A stretch of 64,000 nucleotides of DNA from Ehretia macrophylla (Eukaryota; Streptophyta; Magnoliopsida; Boraginales; Ehretiaceae), in contig CM075773.1 of NCBI GenBank assembly GCA_037974665.1, positions 62,898,763-62,962,762 of the forward strand. Reading direction: 5' to 3'. Of the stretch, positions 1 through 12,451 are shown piece by piece. The notes beneath the pieces were generated by a model, which worked only from the letters and a program-made list of their open reading frames with translations, ran no database searches and had not been told where the DNA came from. A program made the translations under genes and the position numbers. The stretch's first letter is position 1, and the number at the start of each line of letters is the position of its first letter.

Positions 1-1379
1 ACGATTAAAACAACAAACTACGGATAAAATCTAAAAATCACAAAGTTAACATACTTGACATTTAAATGCGCAAATAACATGCTTCCCTCACCTTAGGCAC
101 TCCTAGTCGCTAAGAAAACTACGCTGGATGCCTCGGTAACAACCCCGCACGAGCTCACGCGAAGATTTGAAGATTGAAGATTTGAAAATGGTTTTTTTTT
201 TCTCCCTAGAGTTTCGGCCAGCTCAAGACTGATTTGTGCTTGTTTTTTTATTTATTTTGTTATGTTTTAACTATTAAAAGATGACAACTTGGTCAACTAG
301 TCAAACCCCTTGGTCAACTAACTTAAAATTGGTCAAATTGTCTTATTTTTATGCATTTTAAGCTAAAATAACTATCACCAAAATTAATTCTAGCTAACAA
401 CAAATAAAACATAAATTTAAGACACCAAAATACTAGTTTCACTATTTGCTGAGGACTAGAAATCACTCTCTAGCTATCGCTCCCGAAATGCAATGCACTT
501 TGCGACAACAAAGAAGTAACAATTTGATTTCAAAGAACTTAAGAAAATATAATTTTCAGAATAATAAACAAGAAAATTCCACATTCCGGGCTCGGGTATT
601 ACAGAAAGAAACTAGAGCCTCAGAATCAAGAAAACTGTGAGATCTAATTAGTTTTTATTGTTCAATTTATGCTTTAAGTATTGAATGTTCTTCTGCGTTA
701 ATTTCATGATTATCTCGTTTGATTGCTAGGAGACCTACTAGTTTATTATTTGTTATAATCTACTGCTAAGTTAGATATCAAATCCGTAATTGTTTGATCC
801 CTCTAATTTGCGAAACAACTAAGATTTAACAATTTGTTGCGTCAGGAATTATTAGATCTTAGGAAGAACGTTCAACTAAATTAAATGCAACTATTTGTGC
901 TTATGTTGTTTAGGTTCATCGATCTCTCTAATTCTTAAGGTTGCTACTAGATTAAATTTTTAGTGCGTGACTAAGGTTGTTTAGTAGTTAGGGTTAATTA
1001 GGTTGCGTGTATTCTGATTAACTACAACTAAGGAGAGATAGGAAAATAATTCCAAAGGTGAATATTTAAAGTTTGAATTGATATATACTTGTATCAATGA
1101 TCAGTTACAAGATTTCGATGGTAGATGTTGACTTAGACCAAGGTTTGTTCTTTTGATTAATTTCGACATTTTAATTTGAATTGTTTTTTTTTTAGTTATC
1201 TTTTTTTTTTTACGTTAAACTAAAACACCCCCTTCCCCCCCCCCCCCCCCAACCTTGTTCACATAGCATAAAATTACGTTAGATACTCTTTGTGGGAACA
1301 ATCCTTGCTCGCGCTACTTCATATATTTTTCGAAGTACAGGTTTTATTTTTGGTTGCCTACGACAGCACACCATTGGTC
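1..1379. other. Non-coding repeat-like DNA next to a truncated copia element
   Basis: I find no credible gene here. The stretch is AT-rich, with a long C run near 1231-1250 followed by a segment (about 1285-1320) reading 'tttgtgggaacaatccttgctcgcgctac'-like text of the sort found just inside the LTRs of some plant Ty3/gypsy elements. The join with the copia reverse transcriptase at about 1380 is abrupt, so this is probably the edge of a different element that replaced the 3' half of the copia copy. The lineage assignment is a guess; no LTR pair or TSD could be defined. Confidence 0.3.
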
Positions 1380-4300
1380 CCAAGTCTTTCATAGTGAAAG
1401 ACTTGTTCAACTATTTCTTCAACCTATCAATTCTTGAAGAATTACTGCCAACAATCAACATATCATCAACATATAGCAACAAGATAATAAAATCATCATT
1501 AGAGAATTTTTGAGTAAAAATACAATGGTCTGAAGAAGTTTTCATGTAGCTTTGCTCCCCCATAACAGATTCAAACTTCTTATACCATTGTCCAGGTTCT
1601 TGTTTCAAGCCATAAAGACTTTTCTTCAGTTTGCACACATACTCCTCTTTTCCTCTTTCTTTGAAACCCTTTGTTTGTTCCATATAAATCTCTTCCTCCA
1701 AATCACCCTGAAGAAAAGCAGTTTTCACATCTATTTGCTCGATCTCCAAATGAAGACTAGCAGCCAAACCCAAAACAACTCGAATGGATGACATCTTCAC
1801 AACTAGAGAGAAAATCTCATCAAAGTCAACACCATTTCTTTGACTGAACCCTTTCACAACCAATCTTGCTTGGTGTCGTGGCTGTGAAGTATTTTCTTGT
1901 TGTTTTATTCTGTAAACCCATTTGTTTTTCAAAGTTTTTTTACCTTTAGGCAACTTCACCAACTCAAATATACATTTTTCATGCAAAGATTTCATCTCAT
2001 CTTACATAGTTTTCATCCACTCATTTTTATGTTCATCATTCATAGCTTCTTCAAAGCTTTCAGGTTCACCTCCATCTGTCAATAAAATATACTCATCATA
2101 AGTGCATCTTGTGGAAGGTTGTCTGTCTCTAATAGATCTCTTGAGTGAAACTATTGGTGGAATCTCAAACTTACTATCATCATCACCTTCCTCAACCTGT
2201 GTAGGACTTTCTACATGATCAACATCTAGGAAATTACCTTGATCATCATATTCAAACTTCTCTGTTGCTGGTAGCGTTGAAGGCACTATATCAAGATCAA
2301 CTAATTCATCTAACTGTGGGGGTGACACTTTCTTTGTTTTACCAATATCCTGAATTGTTTGATCTTCAACATCTCTACTCTTAACAATTTTCTTCTCGAT
2401 CGGATTATATAGCCTGTAACCAAATTCATCAAGGACATAACCGACAAATATACATTGTTGTGTCTTCACTTCAAGTTTGAACCTTTCATCCTTTGGAATG
2501 TGTATAAATGTCTTGCATCCAAAGACTCACAAATGATCATAAGAAACATCTTTCCCTATCTAAACTATATTAGGAACATCAAGTTTTAATGGAATACATG
2601 GTGAGAGATTCAACAAATGAACAATTGTATTCAAAGCCTTACCTCAGAAGGATTGTGGTAGATTTTCATGTGAAAACAAACATTTTACCCTTTCAATTAA
2701 AGTTATGTTCATTCTCTCAGCTAAAGCATTCAACTGTGGTGTCTTTCGCGGTGTCTTCTGATGTCTAATGTCTTGCTCTCTACAATACTTGTCAAATGGA
2801 CCAATATATTCACCTCAATTATCTGTATGGATACATTTCAACTTTCTTCCTATTTTCCTTTCAACAGATGCCTGAAACTGCTTGAATACATCCAACACTT
2901 GATCTTTAGACTTCAAAGTATGAGCCCAAGTCTTCCTAAAATAGTTATCAATAAATATCTCAAAATAAAGGGAACCACCAAGAGTTTTAGTTTTCATTGG
3001 ACCACACACATCCGAATACACCAACTCAAGTACATTTTCCTTTCTAGAAAGAAACCCTGTTTTGTTTCCCTGTAAAGCAATGATCACATTTTCTCAAATG
3101 TGGATCCGTTAGTCTCGATATAATATTTTTTTTGGATAAAACTGAAATTCGCTTCTCACTCATATGACCCAGTCTCTTGTGCCACAACTCTGTTGCAGCT
3201 TCATTTTCCACTGCATTAACAATGCTCCTGGAAACCTTTGAGTTCATCAAATACAAAGTTGAGCATTTCTTACCTCTGGCTACAACCATAGAGCCTTTGG
3301 TAAGTTTCCACTAACCATTACCAAAGGTATTGAGAAAACCTTCATCATCAAGTCTACCTGCAGATATCAAATTCAACCGAATGTCAGGAACATGTTTCAC
3401 ATCCTTAAGAACCAATTTGCTACCATTTTCAGTCTCCAAGCAAACATCTCTTGTACCAACCTTGGCGATACCATCATTACCCATTTTCACAACCCCAAAA
3501 TTACTAGGTGTATAAGACATAAAGAATTCATTTCGAGAAGTAGCATGAATAAAAGCACCATTGTCAATCACCCAACATGTATCATGACATGCAAGATTAA
3601 TAATATCACCGTCACATACAATGAAAAACTCATGTGTAGTGGTAGCAACACAATCTTTACCACTATTATAATCTTTCTTCTTATCATTATCTTTGTTTTT
3701 ATTTTCATTTTGCAATATTCTGCAAAATCTCTTGATATGACACATTCTTCCACAGTGATAACATTTGACATTATTGTACTTCCCTCTTAACTTGCTTCTA
3801 TTGCTTCTTCTATTTCATGAACCTTTTTGTTTTTCCTCCCCCTAAATTTAGTAACCAAAGCATCTGACTCTAAAGAGGAATTTTGTAACTTTCTTCTACC
3901 TTCTTCATTTACAAGTTTACTTTTAGCTAGATTCAAAGTGAGTACACCATTTGGGGCTGAGTTAGACAATGACATTCTAAATGTCTCCTATGAGTCTGGT
4001 AAAGTACCAAGAAGTAATAACCCCTTAAGTTCATCATCCAATTTAATTCTACTGGCAAGTAACTGATTTATAATCCCAAGATATTCATTTACATGATCAG
4101 TTATAAGGGTTTTATCTTGGTATCTCAAACCTATCAATTGTTTTATCAAAAACAACTTGTTGCTCCCACATTTTTGTGCATATAGTTCTTCAAGTTTGTT
4201 CCATAATGTGCGTGCATGTGTTTCCTTACTAATATGGTTCATCATATTATCATCTACCCATTGCCTAATATACCTATACACTTTCTAGTGAAATAAATCT

Positions 4301-4448
4301 CATTCTTCATCAGTTTTATTTTCGGGTTTTTTGTACCAAATACCGGTAAATAATAATCTTTCACATATAACAAGTCTTCCATTTTACTTTTCCACATGAC
4401 ATAATTCAAACCATTCAAAAATATCATTCTACTTGTATTAAATTCCAT
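1380..4448 (-). pseudogene. Broken copia gag-pol polyprotein
   Basis: The minus strand encodes, in order: Gag N-terminus with [15 protein letters not shown] (4448-4254) and the rest of Gag (4281-3988); the protease region with CWVIDNGAFIHAT (3745-3311; the usual D-S/T-G reads DNG); the GAG-pre-integrase zinc segment ELWHKRLGHMSEK (3289-3044); the integrase core with YSDVCGP and HTDN (3087-2815); an integrase C-terminal part with CIFVGY (2469-2002); and RT with IDVKTAFLQGDLEEEIY and the catalytic YVDD (1995-1411). Adjacent pieces are separated by stop codons, for example straight after HTDN and within RT at 1409-1411, followed by LNKSFTMKDLGPM. The family normally makes one polyprotein of about 1,300 residues, so this is a decayed, truncated copy. 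Confidence 0.9.
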
Positions 4449-4475
4449 TGTTTACATAAGAAATCAATTCAACAA

Positions 4476-4491
4476 CCAAGCTCTAAAGCCA
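4476..4491 (-). other. Primer-binding site of the copia element
   Basis: On the minus strand, three bases inside the LTR, the sequence reads TGGCTTTAGAGCTTGG. This resembles the TGGTATCAGAGC site complementary to initiator methionine tRNA that most plant copia elements use, with two differences in the core. Its place between LTR and gag fixes the LTR boundary and the orientation. Confidence 0.75.
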
Positions 4492-4494
4492 CTT

Positions 4495-5266
4495 TGTTGG
4501 TAGGAAACCCAAAATCAAAGCACAAATCAGAGAAACAACAACAAATACACAGCGGAAATAACAGTCTCTCACCTTGTATAAACCTGTTAGGAAGCAACAA
4601 ATAGAGCCAAACACACAATGCAATAATCTGAAAAAATTCAACAAGAAGAGAAACACCAAGATTTTTAACGTGGAAAACCTCCCCAACATGGAGAGTAAAA
4701 ACCACGGGACTGTAGTCCACCCAAAAACATCTACTATCAACAAATAATGGGTACAAGAGAGTCTTCTCTAGCTACAACTAGAGGCACACACAATACATAT
4801 CACTAAGAATAACATATTCTTGCAAATATTGCAACAACACGAGAGATTAAACCAAGAAGTATGAGAGAAATCACCCAAAAATGTTGCTACTGTTCACACA
4901 GAAAAAATGGGAATTAAAGAGCTCCAAATCAAATTATGACTGTACTGATGGAAGACCCACAAATTTTGAATGTGTTCACAAAATTTCAACTAGATCGGAC
5001 AACAAATGACCCTCCGATCGTCCACGTGATCAAAACTGCGCAGCATAATTATTTTTCTCCATTTTCTCACTATTTCTCTCTCTCACTCTTTATTTTTTTT
5101 CTCTCTCTCTCTCGTTTTTCAATTAGTAGTAAAAAGGAGGAATGTCAACATATCAGTCAAGTCATGACTGATATGTTGACAATCTTTTTTTTTAATTACT
5201 AATAACTACAAGGCCAACCCACATGGGTTGGTTAAATGGACCAAGCCCAACATGGGTAGTCTAACA
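4495..5266 (-). repeat. 5' LTR of the truncated copia element (772 bp)
   Basis: On the minus strand the LTR begins TGTTAGACTACCC (plus-strand end 5266) and ends CCTACCAACA (plus-strand start 4495), so it has TG...CA ends and a short imperfect inverted terminal repeat. It holds a CT-rich tract (about 5060-5115) and a 17-bp-stem hairpin at 5143-5181. There is no partner LTR in the window, so age cannot be estimated from LTR divergence. Confidence 0.8.
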
Positions 5267-6186
5267 ATTAGTTGGCTTGTTGTCATTTCTCCTCACTAAG
5301 CTAAATCGAACATTTGAATCTCGGTTGCAAGTTTAAGAATGTCGTTGATCACAGGCTTTACTTTGCAATCAATAGCAGTTTCTAAATTTTTAACAATTTT
5401 AATGAGATTCAACATTATTTTCAATAATAATATTACAAATGTTGTGTTGCTTTGCCCTACAAAATTGCAACCAGTCTTAACAACAAAAGCCTCAGCAAAG
5501 GATACTAACCAAACAATGTAGGACAAGACATTTCCACCAAGAAAATTCACAATTTAACTTAATGAAACCTTGATCAGGAGCCTCCAAGATGTACGGGTGA
5601 TCATGTTTGAATTCCTGGTGGCTCCATACTGGCTTTGAACTCCCTCTCAAACATACCTAGTATAGCATAAAATTGGCATATTTGATTCATTCTGTTGTCC
5701 ATTTCAAGGTAAGATCAAAATTATTTGTTAGAATCTGGATCAAAATTATTTAGTTACAAGTAAATAAACATCTATATAAAGTTATCTTTCTTAACCTCAT
5801 GTATAAAGTTATCACAAAAAAAAAACCTCGTGTATAATTTAACTTTAAGATGTGAATACATGGAACTTCAATACATTTATCGATGACAATTAAATAGAAG
5901 AAAACTCCTAAATATGACAAACAAAACAAAGGGCATTTTAAAATGTAAATACGAGAAACTCAACACATTTCTCGATGACAAAGATAATGAAAGAAATATT
6001 ATAAAACATGAATAACTTATTTAACTATCACACACAAAACAAATGTCACTTTAAAATGTGAATAAGTGAAACATTCACCACATTTCTCCATGACAAATAA
6101 AATAAAAGAAAATTTTCTAAAACATGAATAGTTTATTTAATTATCCCAAGCTCACTAACTTATGCCCTTTTTTTTTTCTTTTTTTC
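5267..6186. other. Intergenic AT-rich DNA
   Basis: No gene is supported. An 84-codon minus-strand frame at 5296-5550 has no recognisable motif. Two similar blocks with the phrase 'gtgaatac/gtgaataag...acatttctc(g/c)atgacaa' occur at about 5850-5900 and 6055-6095, with a third at 5945-5985. They suggest short degenerate tandem copies of an old repeat. Confidence 0.4.
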
Positions 6187-8855
6187 TGTCACGGCCCCAT
6201 TTTTCAAGCGCTAAAATGGTCTCTGATACCACAATAATGACAAGGAAGGGATTACATTCAAACTTATATAGTCCTCAATAATCTGGGATCGTGATGCCAC
6301 GGGCTTAAGAAGATCACTCTTCCTAAGTCCGCTAAAGCACAGTACATTAGCCCGAGTACTATCATCCATAAAATCATACAATCAAGCTATTGAAATTGCT
6401 TCCCAAATACTAAAACCCAAGTTTGCTAATATTATGATTATATCACCTATTGTTACATCCATTCCAATAAAACATGTTATACAAACTTCATCACTAAAGA
6501 TTAAAGTTACAACCACAAGGTACATATTCACAAGACCTAGATTCATCAAATTACATCATACAGATCCAACTACTACAACTAGGCCTCAAAAGAATACTGA
6601 ATCAAACTAGATACAAGGTTAAGTGTCCAAAGGTTAATACATTACATCAAGTAGTTCACATAGTCAACTCAGCTGACACAACAAAAGGTTTAATACTCAA
6701 GGGAGCTTTCCTCAACTTGCAGAGTTGACTCGGGCATAGCTTCACCTGAAATGGTCATAAAGAGGGGTGAGCTACACCTAGCTCAGCGAGAGTTAACGAG
6801 AAGGGGATTTTCGCAAACAATTTACCATTTAGAAAACATTTAGAAAACCAAGTCATGCACACATGAACAGTTAATATGAAACAAGATTAAACATGATAAA
6901 GAAACTATGCCATGCGCGAAGGAACATGAGTTACAACGAGGATGCACCATATCCTGAACATTTGTTAATAACATAAGCAAGCATAAAGGTAAGAAATCAA
7001 CTTTACTTCTCGAGGACCTCTAGGGACTAAGCGAGAGTAATAAACCACATAATGAAAGGATACAGTTGAACGAGCATTTGTTGGAGATGGCCAGTCTTGA
7101 GTCTTCTGTCAATATCAATTCCCCATACGCCAAAAATGAGAGTGTAATCCGGATATACCCCGGGGTCCATGGTAGTCGGTACCAACTGACAGCCTGATGC
7201 TGCCCAGAGATAACGAACTCTACCATGCCCATAAAGAATGGTTGCAACCTTATCGCACCCGTAAAAATATATATATATACATGTGTACATGATTCTTGAA
7301 GCAATAGAACAAGTACGTCCCAACTCCCAAGGAAGGACACCGAGTGAGAGTAGGCACTAATAACCAACAGCATATTCGGAGGGCAACAAAGTAGGTTGCC
7401 TCTATTACACAAATGTGTACAAGCATTTCAAACATTTAGTCATATAAAACATCATGTATTCATACATATGTATATAACCTTGAACATATTTCAACATATA
7501 AACATGTAAACAACTATAATGTCTTACACGCATACTTATTTAATCAGGTAGTAATTAAAAACATGTATAGGCATTTTATCATGTGGCATATATGGTAAAC
7601 TTGTAAACATGTGCCCCTATACAATGCCAAAATATCCTTTATAGATACACAAATTTTCCACTTATAACACGTATAGGGTTACTCACAAGTATGCATTAAA
7701 AGCCATTGCAAACGAAGCTCAAGCAGTTAAAACAGAGGCATCCGGTCCAAACAGTGCATGAGGCACAAGATTCGGGATCCGGATGACCTGCTCGTCCGGA
7801 TCCGGTCAACCAGATCCAGGGCAGAGAGTATCCGATCGATTGGGCTTGGATCCGGTAGACCAGATCCTGTAGCAAAACACACGAATTTCCTCTTCTTGTT
7901 CTTTATGTTATGCCATTTAAACCTAACCCTTAGCCTTTTCATCAAGCACAAACTTCACTACAACTACAACCTCAAAACCATAACTTAGCATGCTCCAACA
8001 TCATCTAAATGCAAATCCATCACAATCAAGTAAAATGCAAAATACAACATTTAACACAAGTATCACCCATTGTTACTTTGCTTACATTCTAACTATAATC
8101 CATGTATGATATTACATCCAAGCATCAATATAGTTTTACCTAAGCAAGACCAAATAGAAGTTAACACTACACAAATTCTTGGAACCCTAGCTTACCAATT
8201 TAACTCAAAACTTCATGGGAAGTATTCATATAACTAGATTAAGCTCTATGAGTAGATAAAACACACAAACAAGCAAGATATGATCTTTATAATGCCATTG
8301 ATTTATATGAAGACTCCCTTCACCTTGATATTGTGTCTAGAAGCTAAAGAAGACAAGAAAACACTTGAAGCTAGCTAAATGATGTAGGAGAATGCTTGGA
8401 AATGGCTTGAACCTCTCTCTCTCTTCCTTCTTCTTCTTCTTCTTATTTTTCTTCCTCTTCTTCTTCTTCTTTCTCTTTTTCCTTCTTCAGATCGTGTGGG
8501 GGTATGTGTGTGTATGTGCAACGTTTTTGTGTGTGTGTGTATGGTGTGATGTATGTGTTTTAAAATATAAAAGGTAGGTAGAGGATATTTTAAAAGGCTA
8601 AAAGACCAAGTTGCCCCTCTAACTAAAAACCTATTTACTAGTTTGTCATTATGGTTGCAACCTAATTGTCCTAGTTAGCTATTATAATTTAATAGAATTT
8701 TAACTAATGACTACAATGTTAAAACATCTAAATGCATGTAAAATGATACTAATGCACGTAAAACAAGAAAAAGACACGATATAAATGCACGTTAAATAAT
8801 GTAAAAACATATTAAATGCTATAAAATGCATATGAGCTTCGCGCAGGGTCTCACA
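6187..8855. repeat. Probable solo LTR (2.67 kb), TSD TTTTC
   Basis: The segment starts TGTCACGGCCCC and ends GCAGGGTCTCACA, so it has TG...CA ends and an imperfect terminal inverted repeat (the right end reversed reads TGTGAGACCCTGC). It is flanked by TTTTC at 6182-6186 and 8856-8860, the 5-bp duplication expected of LTR-element integrase. There is no gag-pol between the ends. The 'TGTCACG...' start and the internal 'ctctgataccac' phrase are typical of long Ty3/gypsy LTRs in plants, so a solo LTR left by unequal recombination is likely. The left TSD lies in a T-rich tract, which weakens it somewhat. A non-coding LTR derivative is the alternative. Confidence 0.6.
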
Positions 8856-10018
8856 TTTTCTCTTTGGAAAGAAATATATATTGTTCTTTGAAATCCCATT
8901 TAACAAACAAACGATTCAATTCAACTATAAATGGAGACTTGTTGGAGTAAGCTTTATGTTTGCCACATTCACTTTCTCAATAAAAATCTGAAATTGAATG
9001 ATAATATCACTTGATGTAACAATATACCTGTATGATATTGAAATTGGATATACCATACATATATAAAAACAAATTTGAATGTTTTTAAATGGGTAAAATT
9101 ATAGCAATAGTCCTCAATGCCTCACTTTTTTCATGTTAGACCCCAATATTTTAAACGGTACAAATAAGTCCTCATGTTTTCCAAAAGTAGTAAATTTAGT
9201 CCCTACCATTATATATTGACAAAAAATGTATAAAATAATTTAACTGCCTTTACATAAATAATTCAAATTACTAGTTTGTCCCGCTAACCATACCCCTACC
9301 TCTCTACCTCCCTAATGATACTCTTTGAATTGCTTGTCTTATCCTATGATACCTTATGCACCTACCTACCCTATAAACACACCTCATCCCAATACCACCC
9401 CCTACATCCCATCCCTTATCGCTGCACCCACTTACAACCTGGTATCAAGCCTACTACATTTCACCCATTTCCCGAAGCTTCACCCGTTCTTACCCAATAC
9501 CCCTAGATATAAGTTACATAATTATACAGATTCTCTCATAAAATCATAACGTTATGAACGAGATTTAACAATTGTAAATTATCCAAATCCTTTCGTCCTA
9601 GCTATATAGACAATTAAGAATCATCAGATCTTGCTCATAACGTCATCCATTTTCATATAATATATATATATAAGAGTGAATGACACAGGACCTCCTAAGC
9701 TTTTCGAGAAGTAGACAGTACCCCCTGTAGTACAAAAACCACCAAACATCTCCCTTGTGGTTTGTTAAACTAACCGTAATATCCCCCATCCATTAAAAAA
9801 TTCGTCTATTTTGACAAAAAAATGTATTACACTCGCGTTTCACGCAATTTTTTTTTTTTTTTTGCACAAATAAATCATTGTTTGGACAAGAATACACTTA
9901 TTAAGGTATACTTTTTCTTTTCTTTTATTCTCTCACCACCAGCTTTACCAAATAAATAAATAAATAGTTAATGTCATCGTCCTCAACCTCATCCCACCCC
10001 ACCCCACCCCGTCAGTCC
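8856..10018. other. Intergenic DNA with MITE-end-like segments
   Basis: No gene is supported. Two stretches (about 9091-9210 and 9680-9800) contain 'agtcctcaatg...', 'agtccctacc' and 'acctcctaagctttt...ccccctgtagtac' phrases, like the ends of Mutator-type foldback elements elsewhere in this window, but I could not find matching second ends. An (AAAT)n tract lies near 9950. A CCCCA-rich tract (9992-10010) leads into the nested insertion. Confidence 0.4.
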
Positions 10019-10698
10019 TAAAGGAAAACTTTATAGACTAGCATGATTCATATTTAAAAATTCTCTATTAACATGGCGGAAACAATCATGCAGGATCTTA
10101 TGCGATTAAACATGGAATAGTAAAACATAACAGTTTATAGTTAAATTCTAAAACAAAATAGGGATCTAAGGGATACCTTTTGCGAAAAACGAAACAAGAA
10201 AAATATTTCACCTTAGCACAATGATCCACATGCTTGGAACAAAGCAGCTTCCACTCCTCTACTTTGATCTTCCCTTCTATGACCAAATCCTTAGTCTAAG
10301 TGTAATCTAGTTGTCGGACTAGATTTTTCTAAACTAAAATAAAAAGAAAACTATTTTGAGTTTCTTCAAAATATGAAGTTTACTTAAAGAGAGAGAGAGA
10401 GAATATCTCACGAAGAGATGGTGCAATTGTGGAGCTTGGGGTAGAGGCTTTTATATAGGGGAAGAGACTGAGAAAAATTCTTCAGAAAATCAATGTGGCA
10501 TAGGAAACAAATAGGATTCCTTTTTCTCCCATAATTTTTCTTTTTCTCTATTTTCTTCCTATTTTGGCCGACCCACCTAGCTAACCCTGACCCTACACCC
10601 AACGTTTTACCCTTGGATCGTCTGATGGGGTGCTGGTTCAGCCAACTTGCTCCAATTGATTAATTTCCTAATTATTTAATTTAATTTCAACTAACAAT

Positions 10699-11340
10699 CA
10701 CTACAAGAAGCAATGGAGTTTGTGATGCCAGAAAACGTCACAATTTCGTGGCAAATAAATATTTGTGACAAAGTAGTTGTTGTCGTTAAACCACGTGTGC
10801 CTAAATCGTTTTTCGTCACAATTACATTGCTTTGTGACAGATTTGTGACGAACAGAAACCCGAGAATATGTTGTCGCAAAATCGCCGCAAACGATGACTA
10901 ATTTGCTACAAATTCATTTTGTGGCCAAAGCGTGGCGAGATTTCGTAGCAAATTAATGGCAGATTTTTGACGCAAAATAGTGGCAACTTGTTTGACGCAA
11001 TTACGTGGCAAAAGTTTTGTTTCCAAATTGTGGCAAAACTTTCATCGCAGTTGCGTGGCAAACAATATGTCGTGGCCAAATCGTGGCAATTTATTTTGAT
11101 GCAAAATCGTGGCAACTTGTTTGACGCAATTAGGTGGCAAAAGTTTTATTTCCAAACTGTGGCGAAACTTTCGTCGTAGTTGCGTGGCAAACAATATGTT
11201 GTGGCCAAATCGTGGCAATTTATTTTGATGCAGAATCGTGGCAAAAGTTCAGCTAAGCTTTGTCACAAATTAGTGGCTACAATTTATTCTTTTTTGTCAC
11301 AAATTCGTGGTAATTCTAAAATCCACCCAATAGGCAAAGA
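10699..11340. repeat. Left subterminal repeats of the CACTA element
   Basis: Dozens of short copies of GTGGCAA, CGTGGCAA and GTCACAA variants fill this end. A 129-bp unit is present twice in tandem (10981-11109 and 11110-11238), each starting TGGCAACTTGTTTGACGCA and differing at only a few positions. Clustered short motifs like these bind the TNPA-type protein in En/Spm elements. Open frames across this region are by-products of the repeats and not genes. Confidence 0.8.
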
Positions 11341-12451
11341 TGGTTTGTGATGTTATCTTGTTTGTCCTGCTAAATTACAAAAGAATATAAATTTAAACCC
11401 CATAATTGAATCTCATAAATTACACAACCTACACATTCATTAAAAAGAACACAAATCTACATCAAAATAGCTAAGTCATGCCATAATATATCGTAATAGC
11501 CACCATTTAACAAACTACACTTCCAATATATATTCAAAAAGAAATACTAAATATACATCTATCATAACATTATCTAGCTTGTTTGTCATGCTATGATAAG
11601 CTCCAAAAGAGAATTGTATGCAAAAAGTTTACATCATCCTCCATTATGACACGACATCCTTGCATAGAGACAATCCATATCTAAGTCTACTATTTTCACC
11701 ATCTTCAAACAATCCATGTCATATCTACAAACAATAAATCAAACCAACCAACTCAACCAAAACATTGCGACACATAAAAATGAGAATGAAGGCAAAAACA
11801 AATTCTACGAGTCCGATATACAATTTCTTCTAGTGATTGTGTTTAATTAACACAATTGCAAACAAAACTTCACATGTACATTAAAACTCTTTACAACAAA
11901 ATATTATATTTTATTAGCCCTTCTTAAGACTCTATCAGTAGTATACATGACATATATTCATAAACTCAACATATGCATATAAATAATATAGTATTATTCA
12001 GTACTACTTATATATGCCCAAAATATAACTAAGATAAGATCCATACTATATCATCTACTTACAAGGTTTGAAGTAAATAGACCTTATTTTAACGGCCATG
12101 ACTTCACATATACCCCAACTTCACCAAGAAATGATACTACCTACTATTATTACACAAACAAGAAATACATTCTCAGTATTTGATGGGCTTTCCACTTTGA
12201 AATTAAGCACGAATGGTATAAGCGGAAAAAATTCCCACTTGTGATGATAATAAGCCAAACGTGCACAAAATTTCCCTTAGTTTTTGAAATGCAAGAAAGA
12301 CTAACATAATCCAAATTATAAACAAGTACAACGAAAAGTTAAAATGAGCAATATATCTGTATAAAATATTAGAATTACATAATATACTTGAACCCACTTA
12401 CTTGTTAAGGTTTCCAATAGAAGATAAAGTCATACCATGACCCTATGGATC
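11341..12451. other. Non-coding interior of the CACTA element (left part)
   Basis: This AT-rich segment lies between the left subterminal repeats and the end of the TNPA-type gene. It is downstream of that minus-strand gene, so it may contain its 3' untranslated region. I see no further gene, and no conserved peptide in any frame. Confidence 0.5.

Larger units (their letters stand above)
1380..5266 (-). mobile_element. Truncated Ty1/copia LTR retrotransposon
   Basis: Read on the minus strand, the order is 5' LTR (5266 to 4495), primer-binding site, gag, protease, integrase and the first part of reverse transcriptase. Integrase before reverse transcriptase is the Ty1/copia order. The copy stops at about 1380, just after the RT motif MKDLGP. 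The rest of RT, RNase H, the polypurine tract and the 3' LTR are missing, so no TSD can be tested. Many stop codons break the coding region. This is an old, inactive copy that cannot transpose on its own. Confidence 0.9.

Noticed and set aside
8392..8577. Frame rich in Phe and Leu
   Set aside because: It is the translation of a TTC/CTT microsatellite inside the solo LTR.
9992..10010. CCCCA repeat as possible telomeric sequence
   Set aside because: The plant telomere repeat is CCCTAAA; this is a different simple repeat.
10713..11179. Frames on both strands at the CACTA left end
   Set aside because: Both are products of the short-motif repeats; no conserved peptide.
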